From NCBI RefSeq assembly GCF_019237635.1, contig NZ_JAFAGS010000154.1, positions 1-64,000 of the forward strand: DNA of 64,000 bases. The letters are read 5' to 3'. Under the pieces are notes generated by a model. That model saw nothing but the letters and a program-made list of their open reading frames with translations. It made no database searches and was not told the origin of the DNA. Below, one piece after another: positions 31,928 through 40,266 of this stretch. The position numbers were made by a program, and so were the translations under genes. How positions within the stretch are numbered: position 1 is the stretch's first letter; each line of letters starts with the position of its first letter. This DNA is from Pluralibacter sp. (GTDB lineage Bacteria; Pseudomonadota; Gammaproteobacteria; Enterobacterales; Enterobacteriaceae).

Positions 31928-32235
31928 CTCCGATTTAGTTGGTGGTGGTTAGCGGCCTGGCGGTGGGCAAACACCGTCAGGCCGCGATTAAACGTATTAA
32001 ACGACCCGACCAACCTACTGCGAAACGAATAAGCTGAATATAAACACAGCCATTAATGAGCCTGGAAAAGTAAAAAATGCGAGGGGGCTTCAGAGAAAGG
32101 GCGGCAGGGGTGAAACGGGTTGCAGATAACGGGTGTACATTCGGAGATCCGCCAGGCAAATAGTCCTTGCATGGTGGTATTTAGCAAGCAGGGTTACGCC
32201 GATCACTGGGCAGGATGTTACGGCCTGCACATATA
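31928..32235. other. Intergenic region between symE-like and the T6SS cassette
   Basis: 308 bases with no supported gene. The short open frames here lack ribosome sites and family-like sequence. No strong repeats were seen. Confidence 0.5.
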
Positions 32236-32502
32236 TTACTTACGGCGGATCAGTCGGTAAGTGAGGAGGGTCAGTATGATGGATAGTAACGCTGAACTGA
32301 CCAGGGTGAGATCTGCCATAAAGTCATAGATCCGTTCGTCACCGAATTCGTGTTCTCCATAGATATGTATGCTGTGGGATACCAGGAAACCATCAAGATA
32401 CAAAACCCATTCAAGGGGAAACACCAGCGACCATACAGCGGCAACAACGATAAACCAAACGACCAGCAGTGTTATCAACGTAAGGGATTTAGCGATCATC
32501 AA
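32236..32502 (-). CDS. Small two-helix membrane protein, candidate T6SS immunity protein
   Basis: 88 residues with hydrophobic helices at about 5-30 (LTLITLLVVWFIVVAAVW) and 62-84 (ALLSIILTLLTYRLI) and a polar middle (HIYGEHEFGDERIYDF) that would face the periplasm. It lies immediately downstream of the DUF2778-type effector in the same transcription unit, the usual place for an immunity gene. Tlde1 effectors act on periplasmic peptidoglycan precursors and their Tldi partners are membrane or periplasmic proteins. Immunity function is inferred from position and topology; I do not recognise the sequence itself. Confidence 0.6.
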   Translation of the reverse strand: MMIAKSLTLITLLVVWFIVVAAVWSLVFPLEWVLYLDGFLVSHSIHIYGEHEFGDERIYDFMADLTLVSSALLSIILTLLTYRLIRRK

Positions 32503-32535
32503 GTCACCGTGATTGTTCCGTATGCCTTAAAACTA

Positions 32536-32978
32536 CTACAGGGTACCTGCATCATTTGTGGTTTTGGACAGAGCTTTACTGAGGTAGTCGAAATCGCTTT
32601 GGAAAGATAACGTAATGCATCCTTCACTTAACCCCATTGGCCAATGGGATGAAGTCGAAAATTTCCACGCTTTACCCCTTCAACAAAAACCGAATCGTCA
32701 ATCTGCCAATCCTCTTTATACAGCGCAAACCATGATTCTCGATCCGTGCCATAGAAATTTTTGAGGAAAAAATTTCTGAGCCCACCGAGACGCCCGCCAC
32801 TTTTGCGGCCCACAATAAAGTAACGGCCTGGCGGGATCGGACCGATGTCTTCCCTGCTTGCCATCGTTACATTATTACGCCCATAAAGTTGGCCGGAGAA
32901 CGCAGGGAAATTGCCGACACCGGGAACGCTGAGGATAGAGGTTGGTAAGCCGTTTAACGCATATCTGGCAATAATCAT
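32536..32978 (-). pseudogene. Tlde1-like T6SS L,D-transpeptidase effector, broken by a one-base frameshift
   Basis: The open frame 32978-32628 encodes 116 residues resembling the DUF2778/Tlde1 family (PAFSGQ, IPPGRYFIVGRKSGG, GNFRLHP) and stops right after HPIGQWG. In the next frame translation continues LSEGCITLSFQSDFDY to a stop at 32536, restoring the SEGCIT active-site cysteine motif. One extra G in the run at 32632-32635 (GGGG to GGGGG on the minus strand) would rejoin them as HPIGQWGLSEGCITL. As read, the catalytic Cys is lost, so the toxin should be dead unless this is a sequence error or ribosomes slip. The start ATG 32978 overlaps the hcp stop (ATGA), showing coupled translation. Confidence 0.75.
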
Positions 32979-33466
32979 ACTGTTACTCGCATGTTCCACC
33001 CGTCAGTAAACTGGATGTTACCGTCACAATGTTTCCAGGTGATTTTTTCATAGCGTAACTCGACGGCTTCGTTGTGGTTATGCTTCTCCATATCTGCATT
33101 TTTTACGTTGTGCATCACTGGCGTTACGCCGACGATCTTCACGTTCTCGAGGAACATGTTGAAGTATTCAACCTCTTGCCCTGCATCGCTGATTCGGTAC
33201 CACTTTATTTCAGCAGATTTTAACGTCTGTCCTGTCGCAACGGCCCGATAAAGGTATGGCGACGACGAGTCGAATTCTTTTTCTATTATCAAAGGGGAAT
33301 GGATTCGGGTGCCGGTTAGTTTACCTGTGTTGCCGTCAGTGGGGATGTGTAACCCATGCCCGAATGATAAAACCTCAATGCTGCCTTCGCGATTGTGCAC
33401 ATCCACAGAGCCTTTTATATCAGCCCCTCCATCATCTTTAAGCCATAAGTAAGCAGGAATAGCCAT
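32975..33466 (-). CDS. hcp: Hcp-family type VI secretion tube protein
   Basis: 163-residue protein of the Hcp1 family, which forms hexameric rings stacked into the T6SS tube and carries small effectors. Typical segments: AIPAYLWLKDDGGADIKGSV, VLSFGHGLHIP, the extended loop GTRIHSPLIIEKEFDSSSPY and NMFLENVKIVGV. A GAGG site lies about 7 bases upstream. It is the first gene of an hcp-effector-membrane protein cassette. No other T6SS structural gene (tssB/C, tssK, clpV) is in the window, so it must serve a system encoded elsewhere. Confidence 0.92.
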   Translation of the reverse strand: MAIPAYLWLKDDGGADIKGSVDVHNREGSIEVLSFGHGLHIPTDGNTGKLTGTRIHSPLIIEKEFDSSSPYLYRAVATGQTLKSAEIKWYRISDAGQEVEYFNMFLENVKIVGVTPVMHNVKNADMEKHNHNEAVELRYEKITWKHCDGNIQFTDGWNMRVTV

Positions 33467-33759
33467 TTTAAAACCTCATTTTATTCGTTAAAGAAGTGAA
33501 AGTCTTAACTAATAGACATTGTTTTAAAAGGGTTATCCCTGGCAATTTGTGCCATAGATTTTGTGAATTATTTACATGCATTGATACTTTTTCTGCATTA
33601 GAAGTATGGTGGGCTTTTATTGTTACCATGTTTTCAGCGTGTGCGTGTATTTCACGTGTATTTTATTTTTTTCTCGGGCCTGGTCATTATCTGTTTTTAT
33701 TGCAGTTGTCTGATTGCAGTCCTGGCAAAAGTGCTGGTTGCCGGGATCTCAAAAAGTGA

Positions 33760-34395
33760 ATGGCCCGGATTGCAGGGATGCTTACAAAATCTGATACCTA
33801 TCTCAACACGCTCTCTACAACAGGGCTGGCGAAGTTTGGTGGACGTATAGCGACCAACGGACTCAATCCCAACGATCTACCTGCGGGCTGGGCCGGAGGT
33901 GTTCGCACTTATGATTTATATGCGTCTGGAACTGTTGGCGCTGGAACAGGAAAAACGGTTAAAGCTTATATGAACAGCGCAGGTAATATTTATGCGTCAG
34001 GAAATTTAACTGCTGGAACGATAAAATCCAATGGCACCATTGAATCAGTAGGCAGGATCAAAGTGGGTGAATATCTTCACCTGAATGGTCAGGCAACACT
34101 GAATGCGAAATGTACGCCTAATGGTCTGGTGGGCCGAGACAGTGTTGGTAAGGTTTTATCCTGTGTCAGCGGTAAATGGTCAGAACTTACACCTGCGGCG
34201 GCGTCAGGTATTTATGTTCGATATTATAATAGTGTGAAATGGTCCTGTACTGTCCCTAACAGAGCAACAGGTGGCTGCTCGTGCTCATCAGGGCTAAACA
34301 GTATTCTGATAAATACTGACTCAGAAACGTCATGTAGTGGTGGTAAAAATGATCACTGTAGAACATCGACACAATATTTTTATGCTTGTGTTTAG
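33760..34395 (+). pseudogene. Orphan C-terminal part of a PilV-like shufflon tip adhesin
   Basis: 211 residues matching the C-terminal constant region of type IVb minor pilin PilV (FGGRIATNGLNPNDLPAGW, AYMNSAGNIYASGNL, CTPNGLVGRDSVGKVLSC) followed by a cysteine-rich variable tail (WSCTVPNRATGGCSCSSG). The N-terminal prepilin signal and hydrophobic helix needed for pilus assembly are missing; a stop codon immediately precedes the first ATG. No rci recombinase or other pil gene is present. It is probably a fragment left from a mobile element. Phage-fibre origin is a weaker alternative. Confidence 0.65.
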
Positions 34396-34413
34396 GTAAT
34401 CTATTGAGGTGAA

Positions 34414-34442
34414 AGAAAAAGAGTCATAATGACTCTTTTTCT
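34414..34442. terminator. Bidirectional terminator
   Basis: GAAAAAGAGTCA / TGACTCTTTTTC with loop TAA forms a symmetric A-/T-flanked hairpin between the convergent PilV fragment and the three-gene operon, able to end both. Confidence 0.88.
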
Positions 34443-34468
34443 ATTTAAAATGATACATTTTATTTTTC

Positions 34469-35635
34469 TTAAGTTGCCTTTTTTATTGCATTATCACAAG
34501 ACAGACGCTCTGATATGATTTCATCATATTTCAGCTCCACTAATTCCTTCAAAGAGTATTCAATCTTTTTAGAAATGGCTTTTTTCGATTCCAAATTCAT
34601 ATTATTGTCTGAAGTTATTTTCGTACAATAGAAAGTGAACTCACTATCTTCTGATGATTCATTTTTCCTGCTAGTGGAACTGAATAAAAAAGATACTTTG
34701 CATTTACCAGCGTTTTGTCCGAATGAAAATCGATATTCAATCTCCATTTTTTGAATATGGAAATACACATAGTATTTTTCATCAGAGATAAGGAAAATAT
34801 CGTTAAGCTTCTCCCCATCGATCTTTATTTTTTTAACTGTTTGCTTCATCCAAGATATCTGTGGATCGTTTGGTATCGATGGACCTTGAGGGTCTAGATT
34901 AATTTCTATATTGTCAACAGTCCCTGTTGATATCTTCTTGGGCAAACCTCCAGTTAGTCTCTTAAAGAAGCGAACTCTTTCTTCATTATCAAATGAACCA
35001 AATGTTATAATATTAGGTATCTCTGATTTTACTATGTTCAAATCATGCAATGATTTTGATATTTTTGCTGTTATTTTTTTGTTTATTTTTTCTGTTTCTT
35101 TAGATGAGTGAGTTGTTAAGAAATCAAGTTTTAATTTGTTTCCTATACGTTCGATAGTGACTTCTCCTGAGAAGTTAAGTTCTCGCTCGATCCAATCTTT
35201 GCTATAATCTTTTCTATTTATTTTATAGTTAACTATTATTTTATTTCCATCAATTACTATATCAGGATATTCGATGAATTCAATATTTTCTATATCAAAA
35301 ATTAAATTTGTTCCATTTGATGGATCTTCGAATAAGTCCCGAAGTGGTGTAATCCAATCGACACCATCCGAAGTCAAATCGTGTGATAAAGTTTTATTTT
35401 TCGGTGTTGATTCTCTATTTACACTTGTTTCAATTAGTTGCGAAAACTGATCTGGTGTAAGAAGAGTTGATGATAGTAAAGGAACTGTAATAGATTTATC
35501 TGCATCACCAATAAATATACCTTTCTTCTTTAAGGTATTGTGAATTTCACCATAGGAAATGTGTTCACTATTAAGGAGAACTCTCAGGTCGCCACCAGAT
35601 AATATATTGGAATTTATATCAAATTTATTTTCCAT
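34469..35635 (-). CDS. Unknown partner protein, GapS4b-like candidate
   Basis: 388-residue hydrophilic protein without signal or membrane helix. The first 70 residues look helical, with GGDLRVLLNSEHISYGEIHN and TLKKKGIFIGDADKSITVP, a pattern I associate with the second component of the two-gene GAPS4 defence system. The middle and end are beta-rich with many Lys, Asn and Ser. It is the last gene of a three-gene operon, beginning 8 bases after the nuclease-like gene. The GapS4b link rests on memory of family features and gene order, not on a search, so it is tentative. AT-rich composition signals horizontal transfer. Confidence 0.55.
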   Translation of the reverse strand: MENKFDINSNILSGGDLRVLLNSEHISYGEIHNTLKKKGIFIGDADKSITVPLLSSTLLTPDQFSQLIETSVNRESTPKNKTLSHDLTSDGVDWITPLRDLFEDPSNGTNLIFDIENIEFIEYPDIVIDGNKIIVNYKINRKDYSKDWIERELNFSGEVTIERIGNKLKLDFLTTHSSKETEKINKKITAKISKSLHDLNIVKSEIPNIITFGSFDNEERVRFFKRLTGGLPKKISTGTVDNIEINLDPQGPSIPNDPQISWMKQTVKKIKIDGEKLNDIFLISDEKYYVYFHIQKMEIEYRFSFGQNAGKCKVSFLFSSTSRKNESSEDSEFTFYCTKITSDNNMNLESKKAISKKIEYSLKELVELKYDEIISERLSCDNAIKKAT

Positions 35636-35643
35636 GATGAATG

Positions 35644-36573
35644 TTACTCCAGTAAACTAAGGATTGACCGATTGAAAGAGAAGGGGGATATACTTTCATC
35701 TCTATTTGAAAAACTCATTCTTGCTATTTGGGCTTCTTGTTCATGTTTTGTTGGATTATAGTCAGGCATACCAATTTTTATTTCACGAACTAGCCCATTT
35801 GAAAACTGAAGTGCATAGGATATTAGTTTTTTGTAGGAATCATTACTAAAACTCTGATTTGCGTAGAAAACCAAACTGATACCAGTCTCTGTGTCTATTG
35901 TAAAAGGTATTATTTCTGACGCTATTAATTCTAATGGTAAGCTATTACCAACTCTATTTTCTTCTACTAAAATCGATGAGCCTATTCTTGGGTAGAAAAA
36001 ATTGATTTTTTTATCAGCATATCGCCGTTTAACATCGTCTATTGTTTTTAGCAAAAAGGATGCTCTGGCATTATCAATAACATATACTGGATATTTTACA
36101 GTTTGGTCAATGCGTGTTGTAGCCAAAGTTGATATGATATCGCATTCAATATTTGATTCATCATTATGTAGCCAAATAAGGAGGCCTGTATTTATTTTAT
36201 TTTTTCTGGACCTATTAGCTGTATTTAGTGCTTTTAACTCTGGACTATTTTTAGCGCAATCTATAGTTTGCTGTAATTCCTTTATATGCTCTTTAAACTT
36301 TGACTTTAATGTTCCCTCAGCAGGGTATTTTGCTAAATTGTTTTTTACAGAAACATGAACTATATTTGTTGTTTCATCGTGAAAGGGGCTATGATAGATG
36401 TATATTTGATCTTCACCATGTGTTGTTCTTTGTTTTCCTGATTTTGATACATGCTCTGCTGTATTGCATTTTATTGGTACATTATGCAATGAAATGATCC
36501 ATCCTATACTGGATAATATTTGCTCAGTGAGCTTTTCTCCAATTTCACCAGATCTTTTTGATGGTTCGCCCAT
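35644..36573 (-). CDS. Putative PD-(D/E)XK-type nuclease, GapS4a-like candidate
   Basis: 309-residue cytosolic protein. Its N-terminal 80 residues resemble a restriction-endonuclease fold: GEIGEKLTEQ (Glu13, Glu17) on a first helix, HGEDQIYIY (Asp55) on a strand, and HVSVKNN (Lys77) 20 residues later. The usual (D/E)XK acid is replaced by Ser75, so the acid would have to come from the first helix. The start MGEPSKRSGEIGE fits my recollection of GAPS4a nucleases. The start lies 4 bases after the stop of the NdpA-like gene, and the next gene follows 8 bases after its own stop, so the three are one transcription unit. Nuclease activity is inferred. Confidence 0.6.
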   Translation of the reverse strand: MGEPSKRSGEIGEKLTEQILSSIGWIISLHNVPIKCNTAEHVSKSGKQRTTHGEDQIYIYHSPFHDETTNIVHVSVKNNLAKYPAEGTLKSKFKEHIKELQQTIDCAKNSPELKALNTANRSRKNKINTGLLIWLHNDESNIECDIISTLATTRIDQTVKYPVYVIDNARASFLLKTIDDVKRRYADKKINFFYPRIGSSILVEENRVGNSLPLELIASEIIPFTIDTETGISLVFYANQSFSNDSYKKLISYALQFSNGLVREIKIGMPDYNPTKHEQEAQIARMSFSNRDESISPFSFNRSILSLLE

Positions 36574-36577
36574 GATA

Positions 36578-37588
36578 TTATTCCTTTATATTCATTTCGA
36601 TTAATGCTTGTAGTTTGTTATCTTTTTGGGTTATTGAAATGTTTTCAATGTGATATGTTTTATTAGTTATTATCAAGCTTACACCATCAGTGATTCTTGC
36701 TTTGTTGGCTATTTTTTTTGCATATGGAAGTAATGCTTTTGATTCAACTTCAATATCATCAGACAAATTAAAACCATATTTTTCACTAACGTTAGATAAA
36801 ACAGAGTCAATCTCTTCAAGAGATAAGTGATTGCTCGCTATTTCTTTTATTTCTTTTATTGAAATTGTTTCTGATGAATTTATTTTATGACCGATATCAT
36901 TGTTTAGCAATAATGGTGAAGTTGTGTCTTTTATTTTTGAACATATTGAGTTCAATATTTCACCACTGGCTTTTATACATGAAGAATATGTTTTCATGGG
37001 AATTACTTTCAAAAATGAATCTAACCAATATTTGGTTTTTTGTCCCATGTTATCAATGGCATACACTGTATTTATATTGGAAATTATTAATGCCCCTTTT
37101 TGGATTTTACTTAATGATATTCCTGTTTTTTCATGTAGTTCGAATACACCATCGCTATTTTTTATATCCAAGTAGTCATCTTTGCTCTCTATTCGTAATG
37201 CGGCAATGCCATGACAAGATATGTCATCTGCTTTTATATTTGAGAAAAGAATAATGATGAAATCACCGCCTGAAATATTGGGGTGGGTTGATGAACTATA
37301 TAGATGTTTTGCTATATTTATAGATTGTTCTTTAAAATTTTTTGAATCATCAAATATTCGGGATGAAAATTGGTGTAATTCATTTAAGTTGATGTCAGAC
37401 TCATGGTGAAATCTATAGCAGTTATTTGTTTTCGAAAGAGGTAATAAATAATGTTTTAATAATAGATCGTTCAAACTTTCATTTGTATGTGCTTCATTGG
37501 ATGAAAATTTGAATCCTTCCTCTCTTATTTTATTACCAACATAATGTACTATGATTTTTTCAACTTCAGCAGAACTGATGTCTATCAT
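36578..37588 (-). CDS. NdpA-like nucleoid-associated protein
   Basis: 336-residue protein resembling the 37-kDa nucleoid-associated family (NdpA/YejK). Diagnostic segments are ISGGDFIIILFSN (105-117), ISLSKIQKGALII (157-169) and KYWLDSFLKV (186-195). YejK binds DNA and has been reported to affect topoisomerases; close relatives also occur among mobile-element genes. It is diverged from the chromosomal YejK, is AT-rich, and is the first gene of the island operon, directly upstream of the nuclease-like gene. In such a unit it could sense or load onto phage DNA or tether the nuclease; that role is my inference. Confidence 0.72.
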   Translation of the reverse strand: MIDISSAEVEKIIVHYVGNKIREEGFKFSSNEAHTNESLNDLLLKHYLLPLSKTNNCYRFHHESDINLNELHQFSSRIFDDSKNFKEQSINIAKHLYSSSTHPNISGGDFIIILFSNIKADDISCHGIAALRIESKDDYLDIKNSDGVFELHEKTGISLSKIQKGALIISNINTVYAIDNMGQKTKYWLDSFLKVIPMKTYSSCIKASGEILNSICSKIKDTTSPLLLNNDIGHKINSSETISIKEIKEIASNHLSLEEIDSVLSNVSEKYGFNLSDDIEVESKALLPYAKKIANKARITDGVSLIITNKTYHIENISITQKDNKLQALIEMNIKE

Positions 37589-37771
37589 TTTTTTTCCTTA
37601 AGTCCGCAATCGTCAAACTATTTAACGTTAATAAATTAACAAACCCCTTTATATACAACAGGTTCTAAAAAAGATACGTAGAATGCAACAAGTTTTACAC
37701 AAAAACATTTTTTTGTGATGTAAGTCAAAAAATTATTCTTGATAACATGTGTGATGTGAAATATACCCACA

Positions 37772-39001
37772 TCAGGCTGCCATAGCCCTATACTTCTGTG
37801 CCTGAACGTAATCCCCCCACCATTGCATAAGCACTTCTCGTTCCACTAAATATTCAGCCCGATTGTAGGCTGCTATGATTTCAGTGCTCTTGGTATGGGC
37901 CAATGCTGCTTCAAGAACTTCTGTTCTGAACTTGCCACTCTCTTCAGCTGCGGTTCTGGCAATTGAACGCATACCATGAGCCACCAACTCACCACCTAAT
38001 CCCATACGAATCAGCGCCGCATTAGCTGTTTGCTCGTGCATGTGGGTCAATGGTGTTTTTATGCCGGGAAATACCCATTCACGATGACCGCTGACAGGCT
38101 GCATGTTTTCGAGTATACGAAGTGCCTCTTTACTTAATGGCACTTTATGAGGGCGTTTCATCTTCATAAATTCTGGTGGTATGTTCCAGATTTTATTCTC
38201 TATATCGATGTCAGCCCAACGTGCACGAACAGCCTCACCGGGACGAACCCATGTCAGCAGTTGCCATTCAATCAGCATACGGGTTTCCAGACGGATTGAT
38301 GCGTTAGACAATGCAATCATAAACCGGGGAAGTTCGCTTGGTGGTAATGCTGGCATATTTTGTTTTTTTGGCTTACTGAAACGCTGACCAAGGTTGTCGG
38401 CAGGGTTGAACTCAATGAGTTCTTCTGTGGCTGCATAGCGAAAAATTTCATTCAGGCGGGAAATGATGCGACGTAGAGTTTCAAGTACACCCCGCTGCTC
38501 AATTGGGTCAAGATGCTGCTTGAGCATTTTGGGGCGGATCTCTTTAATGGGGACATCACCCAGCGTTGGAAAGATGTTTTTTTCGAGGCTGCGCCAGATG
38601 TCTTCCGCATGATCTTGGGATATACCGGAAGTCTTAATCTTTTCATCCAACCACTTTCTTGCTATGGCCTGTAGCGTATTTTCAGTCGCATCTTTTAGCG
38701 CATTGGCTTTTTCGTTGTTATGGACTTGAGGATCGATACCGTTGGCAAGTAAGGATAGATACTCATCACGCAAAGCTCGTGCTTTAGCCAAGGTAAGATG
38801 AGGGTAGGTTCCAAGACTCATCTTTGTACGTTTTTTGGTCACTGGCACTGAATACCTGAAATACCAGTTTTTCTTCCCACCTTTTGTGTCTGGCGCTATG
38901 CGTAGTAGTAACCCATCCCCGTCAAAGAGGTTGATCTCCTTATCACCGGGTTTGGTATTTTTGATTTCAGTATCAGTGAGTTTTTTCGCGAGCTTTGCCA
39001 T
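37772..39001 (-). CDS. intA: Tyrosine recombinase/integrase, P4-CP4-57 type
   Basis: 409-residue site-specific recombinase. Residues 1-100 are the DUF4102 arm-binding domain (LTDTEIKNTKPGDKEINLFDGDG), 105-190 the SAM-like core-binding domain, and 210-400 the catalytic domain with Arg253 (VRPGE), His342-x-x-Arg345 (AHGMRS), His369 (ALAHTK) and the nucleophile Tyr379 (AAYNRA). It lies about 165 bases from the tmRNA 3' end in the orientation typical of ssrA-integrated islands. Inverted repeats overlap its start codon and may mediate autorepression. Symbol by analogy to E. coli CP4-57 intA. Confidence 0.92.
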   Translation of the reverse strand: MAKLAKKLTDTEIKNTKPGDKEINLFDGDGLLLRIAPDTKGGKKNWYFRYSVPVTKKRTKMSLGTYPHLTLAKARALRDEYLSLLANGIDPQVHNNEKANALKDATENTLQAIARKWLDEKIKTSGISQDHAEDIWRSLEKNIFPTLGDVPIKEIRPKMLKQHLDPIEQRGVLETLRRIISRLNEIFRYAATEELIEFNPADNLGQRFSKPKKQNMPALPPSELPRFMIALSNASIRLETRMLIEWQLLTWVRPGEAVRARWADIDIENKIWNIPPEFMKMKRPHKVPLSKEALRILENMQPVSGHREWVFPGIKTPLTHMHEQTANAALIRMGLGGELVAHGMRSIARTAAEESGKFRTEVLEAALAHTKSTEIIAAYNRAEYLVEREVLMQWWGDYVQAQKYRAMAA

Positions 39002-39043
39002 TTGGGACCCTCAAGTTTTGGACCCTTTCCGTTGGGTCCCAAA
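39001..39043. promoter_or_regulatory. Inverted repeat at the integrase start
   Basis: TTTGGGACCC (39001-39010) and GGGTCCCAAA (39034-39043) form a perfect 10-base inverted repeat, with a related TTTTGGACCC at 39016-39025 between them. They overlap the integrase start codon and leader. Likely roles are integrase or excisionase arm sites, or autorepression. Confidence 0.6.
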
Positions 39044-39098
39044 AAGGGTGCCATAAGTTGTGGTTCTCAGCAATTCCCACCGAACGGTAGTGAACGTA

Positions 39099-39131
39099 AA
39101 AAAGCCCGCAGAGCTTGTGCTGTGCGGGCTT
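39099..39131 (-). terminator. ssrA terminator
   Basis: Minus strand reads AAGCCCGCACAG CACAAG CTCTGCGGGCTTTTTT about 35 bases after the tmRNA CCA end. The stem AAGCCCGCA / TGCGGGCTT and the T-run make a clear Rho-independent terminator. Confidence 0.88.
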
Positions 39132-39165
39132 AGTGAACTTCACTGAACGTCAGTGTATCAATATT

Positions 39166-39528
39166 TGGTGGAGCTGGCGGGAGTTGAACCCGCGTCCGAA
39201 ATTCCTACATCCTTGGTACTACATGCTTAGTCAGTCTTTACATTCGCCTGGCACCTGCGGACAGACACGCCACTACCAGACTAGCCTGATTAGTTTTAAC
39301 GCTTCAACCCCAGGCAGGGCCTCCACGCGATCTCTTTTGGGTTTGACCTCTCTTTGATCCCCGTCTTAAGAGCGGAAGCTAGGGAGAGAGGGCTCAGAGC
39401 AGGTTATTAAGCTGCTAAAGCGTAGTTTTCGTCGTTTGCGACTATTTTTTGCGGCTTTTTACGAGGCCAACCGCCCCTCGGCATGCACCTTGGGTTTCGC
39501 AAATCCCGTCGAATCCAGAATCAGCCCC
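39166..39528 (-). ncRNA. ssrA: Transfer-messenger RNA (tmRNA)
   Basis: 363 bases on the minus strand from GGGGCTGATTCTGGATTCGA to the encoded CCA end. The tag frame at 39439-39407 encodes ANDENYALAA followed by TAATAA. The T-arm GGGTTCAACTCCCGCCAGCT is at the 3' end. With SmpB it rescues stalled ribosomes and marks products for proteolysis. It is the integration target of the adjacent island; the RNA is intact, so insertion restored its 3' end. Confidence 0.99.
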
Positions 39529-39636
39529 TTAGTGTTAGTGGAAGTATAACACTTTTGTGACCCGCGATACCAGTCCCTGCAAGGGTAGGATGCCCGATAA
39601 TTATCGGATTAACCTGCTGAAAGAGCCGTGCGGGTT

Positions 39637-40119
39637 TTAGCGACCCGCGTTCTTCATGATGCGGGCTTTATCCACTTGCCATTCACGCTCTTTCACATCG
39701 GAGCGTTTGTCATGCTGTTTCTTACCCTTCGCCACGCCGATTTTCACCTTGCACCAGGCGTTTTTCCAGTACAGCGACAGCGCGACGACGGTATAACCTT
39801 CGCGGTTCACGCGCCCGTACAGGTTGTCGAGCTCGCGCTGGTTCAGCAGCAGCTTGCGGGTGCGCGTCGGGTCACAGACGTAGTGCGAGGATGCCACTGC
39901 CAGCGGGGTAAAGTTGGCGCCAAACAGGTACGCTTCACCGTCTTTCAGGATAACGTAGCTGTCGCCGATGTTGGCCTTGCCGGCACGCAGGGACTTCACT
40001 TCCCAGCCCTGCAGCGCGAGGCCGGCTTCGAATTCGTCTTCGATAAAGTATTCGTGACGGGCGCGTTTATTCAGCGCAATGGTGGCTGATCCAGGTTTGT
40101 GGGTTTTTTTCTTGGTCAT
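39637..40119 (-). CDS. smpB: tmRNA-binding protein SmpB
   Basis: 160-residue RNA-binding protein essential for trans-translation. It shows the OB-fold core ([22 protein letters not shown]), [21 protein letters not shown], and the basic C-terminal tail ([24 protein letters not shown]) that enters the mRNA channel. It lies just upstream of ssrA on the same strand, as in E. coli. Confidence 0.99.
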   Translation of the reverse strand: MTKKKTHKPGSATIALNKRARHEYFIEDEFEAGLALQGWEVKSLRAGKANIGDSYVILKDGEAYLFGANFTPLAVASSHYVCDPTRTRKLLLNQRELDNLYGRVNREGYTVVALSLYWKNAWCKVKIGVAKGKKQHDKRSDVKEREWQVDKARIMKNAGR

Positions 40120-40266
40120 AATATCCTGAAGTCATCTCTTTTGTTCTTTGCCTCAATCCTTCCCACGAGGCGCAATGCGATATCTTAGCACGAGTTATGG
40201 CCTGGCGTTTTTTTTAACAGGCAATAAATGATATTATTTGCGCCGTGTAAGAGAGTGGGAATTGCT

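Larger units (their letters stand above)
34440..39165. mobile_element. Genomic island at the 3' end of ssrA
   Basis: A P4/CP4-57-type integrase lies next to the tmRNA gene, the classic target of such islands. The cargo between 34469 and 37590 is strikingly AT-rich compared with the GC-balanced backbone. I cannot fix the left end: no second copy of the tmRNA 3' sequence was seen in the window. The island may therefore extend left over the T6SS cassette, or its distal attachment site has been lost. Confidence 0.65.

Noticed and set aside
33496..33850. Two overlapping open frames upstream of the PilV fragment with a hydrophobic stretch, considered as the missing pilin N-terminus
   Set aside because: The hydrophobic segment is not a type IV prepilin signal, is in a different frame, and no family match is visible.
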